A DNA stretch of 64,000 bases, taken from NCBI RefSeq assembly GCF_900170025.1, contig NZ_FWEX01000006.1, positions 1,821,089 through 1,885,088 of the forward strand, read 5' to 3'. The position numbers and the translations under genes are program-made. The stretch comes from Nitrospira sp. ND1. Lineage in GTDB: Bacteria; Nitrospirota; Nitrospiria; Nitrospirales; Nitrospiraceae. A model generated the notes under the pieces. That model saw only the letters and a list, made by a program, of their open reading frames with translations. It was not told the origin of the DNA and searched no databases. Each line of letters starts with the position of its first letter. The first letter of the stretch is position 1. Positions 58,772-64,000 of the stretch are shown in pieces.

Positions 58772-61234
58772 TCATGACTCGCCCTCTTCGGGCACTCCTT
58801 CTTCGCGTTCGACCAGTCTCACGACGGCGACCACACGATCCTCATCTCCATCCATATCGAGCAGGCGGACACCTTGGGTGTTGCGCCCGATTTCACGGAT
58901 GTCGTCCACCTTGCAGCGCAGCACTTTGCCCTGCGCCGCCATCAACATGATCTCATCCTCGTCACGGACCTGGAGGAATCCGACAGCCGGCCCGTTTCGC
59001 TCGGTCGTCTTGACGCTGATGATGCCTTTGCCGCCGCGGCCCTGCACGCGATATTCATTCACCGGTGTCCGTTTGCCGTACCCGCCTTCGGTCACGGTGA
59101 GGATCGCGGTGGTCGAATCGGGCGTGATCGTCTCCATGCCGATGACTTCATCGCCGGGCTCAAGGGTGATTCCGCGCACTCCGTGGGCCGTGCGTCCCAT
59201 CGCGCGCACATCTTCTTCCTTGAACCGGATGGTGATGCCCTGCTTCGTGCCCAGCAGAATCTCACGCTGGCCGTCGGTCAGGTCCACACCGATCAGCTTG
59301 TCGCCCGCATCGAGCGAGAGCGCAATGATGCCGCCCTGGCGCGGATTGCTGTAGGCCGACAGTTCCGTCTTCTTGATGACGCCCAGCTTCGTCCCCATGA
59401 TGATAAAGCGATCGGCACGGAACTCTTTCACCGGCAGCGAAGCCGTGACCTTCTCATCCTTCGAGAGGGCCAGGAGGTTCACGAGTGCCTTGCCCTTCGC
59501 GGCCCGGCTGGCTTCCGGAATTTCGTGCACTTTGAGCCAATAGACCTTGCCGGCATCGGTGAAGAAGAGCAATGAGTCATGCGTCGAGGCCGTAAAGAGC
59601 GTTTCGACGAAATCCTCCTCCTTGATGCCCATCGCGATCTTGCCCTTGCCGCCGCGCCGCTGCGCCCGATAGAGCGTGACGGCGTTCCGCTTGATATACC
59701 CGGCATGGGAAATCGTCACGACCACTTCTTCTTCGGCGATGAGGTCTTCGAGCGTCAGCTCGGCCTCTTCCTTGACGATCTTGGTGCGCCGTTCGTCCTG
59801 ATACTTGTCCTTGATCTCGATCAGTTCGTCCTGGATGATCTTCCGCACCAGGGCCTCGCTGCCGAGGACCGAGCGCAGATACTCGATGGTCTTCAGCACT
59901 TCGCGGTATTCTTCGACGAGTTTGTCGCGCTCCAGTTGCGTGAGCCGCTGGAGGCGCATTTCGAGAATGGCGTTGGCTTGGATTTCCGACAGCCGGAACT
60001 GCTGCATCAAACCCGTGCGCGCCACATCCGGAGATTGCGAGCGGCGGATCAGCGCGATCACGGCATCCAGATTATCCAGCGCGATCTTGAGACCTTCGAG
60101 GATATGGGCGCGTTCTTCCGCCTTACGCAAGTCATAGGCCGTTCGCCGCACCACCACTTCGCGCCGGTGCTCGACAAAGGCTTCCAGGATGCGCTTGAGA
60201 TTCAGCACCTCCGGCCGGTTGTTGACGAGCGCCAGCATGTTGACGCCGAAGGTGGTCTGCAACTGGCTGTGTTTATACAGGTTGTTCAACACCACGAGCG
60301 GAATCTCGTTGCGCTTCAGCTCGATCACGACACGCACACCCTCGCGGTCCGACTCGTCGCGGATATCGGAGATGCCCGTGACGCGATCCTCCTGCGCCAG
60401 GTCGGCGATCTTTTCGATGAGTTTCGACTTGTTCACCTGGTAGGGAATTTCGGTCACGATGAGCCGTTCACGGTCGGTGCGCTCGTCCGTCTCGATGGCG
60501 ACCTTGGCGCGAACCGTCAACAGCCCGCGTCCCGTCTCGTACGCATCCTTGATCCCGGAGGTGCCGTAAATGAACCCGGCGGTCGGGAAGTCGGGCCCGG
60601 GAATCTTCTTCATCAGCTGCGGGATGGTGACGTCGGGGTTCTCCAGCAACAGGAGCAGTCCCTCGATCACTTCACCCAGATTGTGCGTGGGAATGTTGGT
60701 CGCATACCCGACGGCGATTCCACCGGCGCCGTTGACCAGCAGATTCGGCACTCGGGACGGCAGGACCAACGGCTCGACACGGGATTCATCGTAGTTGGGG
60801 CCGAAATCGACCGTCTCTTTTTCGATATCCGCCAACAGCTCTTCGGCCAGCTTGGTCAACCGGGCTTCGGTGTACCGCATGGCGGCGGCGGCGTCGCCGT
60901 CCATCGAGCCGTAGTTGCCCTGTCCGTCGACGAGCATGTAGCGCATATTGAAGTTCTGCGCCATGCGCACAAGGGTGTCGTAAATCGCGGAATCGCCATG
61001 GGGGTGGTAGTTACCCATGATCTCGCCCACGATCTTGGCCGACTTTCTGTACGGCCGGTTCGCGGCCAGACCCATTTCGTTCATGCCGTGCAGAATGCGC
61101 CGGTGCACCGGCTTCAATCCGTCCCGCACGTCGGGGAGTGCGCGACCGACGATCACGCTCATGGCGTAATCGAGGTACGACGAGCGCATCTCGTCTTCGA
61201 TCGCAATCTGTCCTAGTCGTTCATCTGGCGGCAT
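58772..61234 (-). CDS. gyrA: DNA gyrase subunit A
   Basis: The 820-residue protein shows the cleavage Tyr121 in AAAMRYTEARL, the quinolone-pocket motif YHPHGDSAIYDTLVRMAQ with Ser82 and Asp86-equivalent residues intact, and a C-terminal beta-pinwheel with the GyrA box-like QRRGGKGK. It introduces negative supercoils with GyrB. GTGGAGGG precedes the ATG. It lies downstream of gyrB, with repeat copy C between them. Confidence 0.98.
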   Translation of the reverse strand: MPPDERLGQIAIEDEMRSSYLDYAMSVIVGRALPDVRDGLKPVHRRILHGMNEMGLAANRPYRKSAKIVGEIMGNYHPHGDSAIYDTLVRMAQNFNMRYMLVDGQGNYGSMDGDAAAAMRYTEARLTKLAEELLADIEKETVDFGPNYDESRVEPLVLPSRVPNLLVNGAGGIAVGYATNIPTHNLGEVIEGLLLLLENPDVTIPQLMKKIPGPDFPTAGFIYGTSGIKDAYETGRGLLTVRAKVAIETDERTDRERLIVTEIPYQVNKSKLIEKIADLAQEDRVTGISDIRDESDREGVRVVIELKRNEIPLVVLNNLYKHSQLQTTFGVNMLALVNNRPEVLNLKRILEAFVEHRREVVVRRTAYDLRKAEERAHILEGLKIALDNLDAVIALIRRSQSPDVARTGLMQQFRLSEIQANAILEMRLQRLTQLERDKLVEEYREVLKTIEYLRSVLGSEALVRKIIQDELIEIKDKYQDERRTKIVKEEAELTLEDLIAEEEVVVTISHAGYIKRNAVTLYRAQRRGGKGKIAMGIKEEDFVETLFTASTHDSLLFFTDAGKVYWLKVHEIPEASRAAKGKALVNLLALSKDEKVTASLPVKEFRADRFIIMGTKLGVIKKTELSAYSNPRQGGIIALSLDAGDKLIGVDLTDGQREILLGTKQGITIRFKEEDVRAMGRTAHGVRGITLEPGDEVIGMETITPDSTTAILTVTEGGYGKRTPVNEYRVQGRGGKGIISVKTTERNGPAVGFLQVRDEDEIMLMAAQGKVLRCKVDDIREIGRNTQGVRLLDMDGDEDRVVAVVRLVEREEGVPEEGES

Positions 61235-61245
61235 CTACCCTCCAC

Positions 61246-61366
61246 GGATGCTGAAAATGTCCCTCGGCTTCGTTCTCGGCTCAAGAAGGTCCTCAACGTA
61301 CCCCTGAGGGTACGCCTCCGGTCCTCTCTCGCCTGCGGCCTTGCCGAAGCGCCATTTTGAGCATCC
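61246..61366 (+). repeat. Dispersed ~125-bp repeat, copy C
   Basis: GGATGCTGAAAATGTCC at one end and the inverted GCGCCATTTTGAGCATCC at the other enclose the hairpin CGTACCCCTGAGGGTACG and GCGGCCTTGCCGAAG. It fills most of the gyrB-gyrA gap (177 bp) and is oriented opposite to copies A and B. Confidence 0.8.
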
Positions 61367-61411
61367 TCCGAATTCACACAACCAAGTTGTCGTCTTCGCA
61401 ATCAGGACCAG

Positions 61412-63886
<2,475 letters not shown>

Positions 63887-63896
63887 TCAGCTCCTA

Positions 63897-64000
63897 GCAG
63901 GATGCTGACAATGTCCGCCGGCGGCGTGCTCGCATCGTGCAGGCCCTCCACGTACCGCAAGGGTACGCCTCGGCCCTCCACTCACTGCGGCCTTGCCGGA
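63897..64000 (+). repeat. Dispersed ~125-bp repeat, copy D (cut by the window end)
   Basis: GCAGGATGCTGACAATGTCC, the hairpin CGTACCGCAAGGGTACG and GCGGCCTTGCCGGA are all present; the far end lies outside the window. It begins ten bases before the gyrB start codon, so it lies in the gyrB leader. Confidence 0.75.

Noticed and set aside
59579-61216. Long plus-strand open frame of 545 codons opposite gyrA
   Set aside because: It is the antisense shadow of gyrA in GC-rich DNA, has low-complexity His/Asp/Arg composition and no ribosome-binding site.

Overview
The window looks like chromosomal DNA of a GC-rich, didermic, free-living bacterium. An lpxC gene shows a lipid A outer membrane. The mix of oxidative-stress, trehalose, efflux and tmRNA/smpB/gyrase genes, together with the protein style, most resembles Nitrospira (phylum Nitrospirota). 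That assignment is by resemblance only: no rRNA or nitrite-oxidation gene lies in the window. Gene density is high, most genes are on the minus strand, and no tRNA, rRNA, prophage, IS transposase or CRISPR array was seen.

Layout. 0-8.4 kb: lpxC behind a near-perfect sigma-54 promoter, an 18-residue Lys/Ala peptide, a coiled-coil HARE-HTH protein, suhB, an arsenosugar-associated AhpD-like protein, then a compact minus-strand operon of pterin dehydratase, a 69-residue peptide and a B12-type radical SAM protein of the RiPP-maturation type, followed by CBS, GDPD and MscS genes. 8.4-9.5 kb: no conventional gene, but two diverged tandem copies of a unit of about 515 bp, each with a TTGACA promoter, a ribosome-binding site with a tiny ORF, and 3' hairpins. 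9.5-20 kb: paired DUF4412-like proteins, PPK2, a macro-domain protein, trehalose genes (otsB, a membrane-anchored otsA, GH15), a nitrobindin-like protein and ssrA (tmRNA). 20-28 kb: a DedA-rhodanese fusion, a BT1 transporter, a di-heme peroxidase divergent from oxyR, HIU hydrolase, and an alkA / ferredoxin-MBL / ankyrin operon. 28-36 kb: RidA, SDR, nitroreductase, OsmC, acetyltransferase, and a GH65 phosphorylase divergent from a beta-phosphoglucomutase.

36-50 kb: a seven-gene envelope operon behind a candidate sigma-54 promoter (43-residue membrane peptide, DoxX, STAS, beta-repeat protein, ABM monooxygenase, Spy-like lipoprotein, a secreted protein); a kelch protein; and a drug-efflux operon (Spy-like lipoprotein, HlyD, double ATPase, two permeases, one starting at CUG) preceded by a sigma-54 activator, a ferredoxin-reductase-like protein and a double-CDGSH protein. 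50.8-56.7 kb: an apparent nine-gene detoxification operon (DoxX, NmrA-like, pirin, DsbA/FrnE, VOC, DUF5069, Rieske-flavodoxin fusion, unknown, VOC) driven by a promoter whose spacer is filled by an 18-bp palindrome. 56.9-64 kb: smpB, dciA, a membrane-anchored unknown, gyrA and gyrB.

A dispersed repeat of about 125 bp occurs four times (28.9, 50.7, 61.3 and 63.9 kb), with a decayed trace at 28.4 kb. A separate 193-bp element with terminal inverted repeats fills most of the smpB/dciA divergent promoter region. Functional themes are peroxide and electrophile stress, envelope homeostasis, and trehalose synthesis with likely phosphorolytic turnover. The least explained loci are the tandem 515-bp units, the peptide/radical SAM operon and the palindrome-controlled nine-gene operon.
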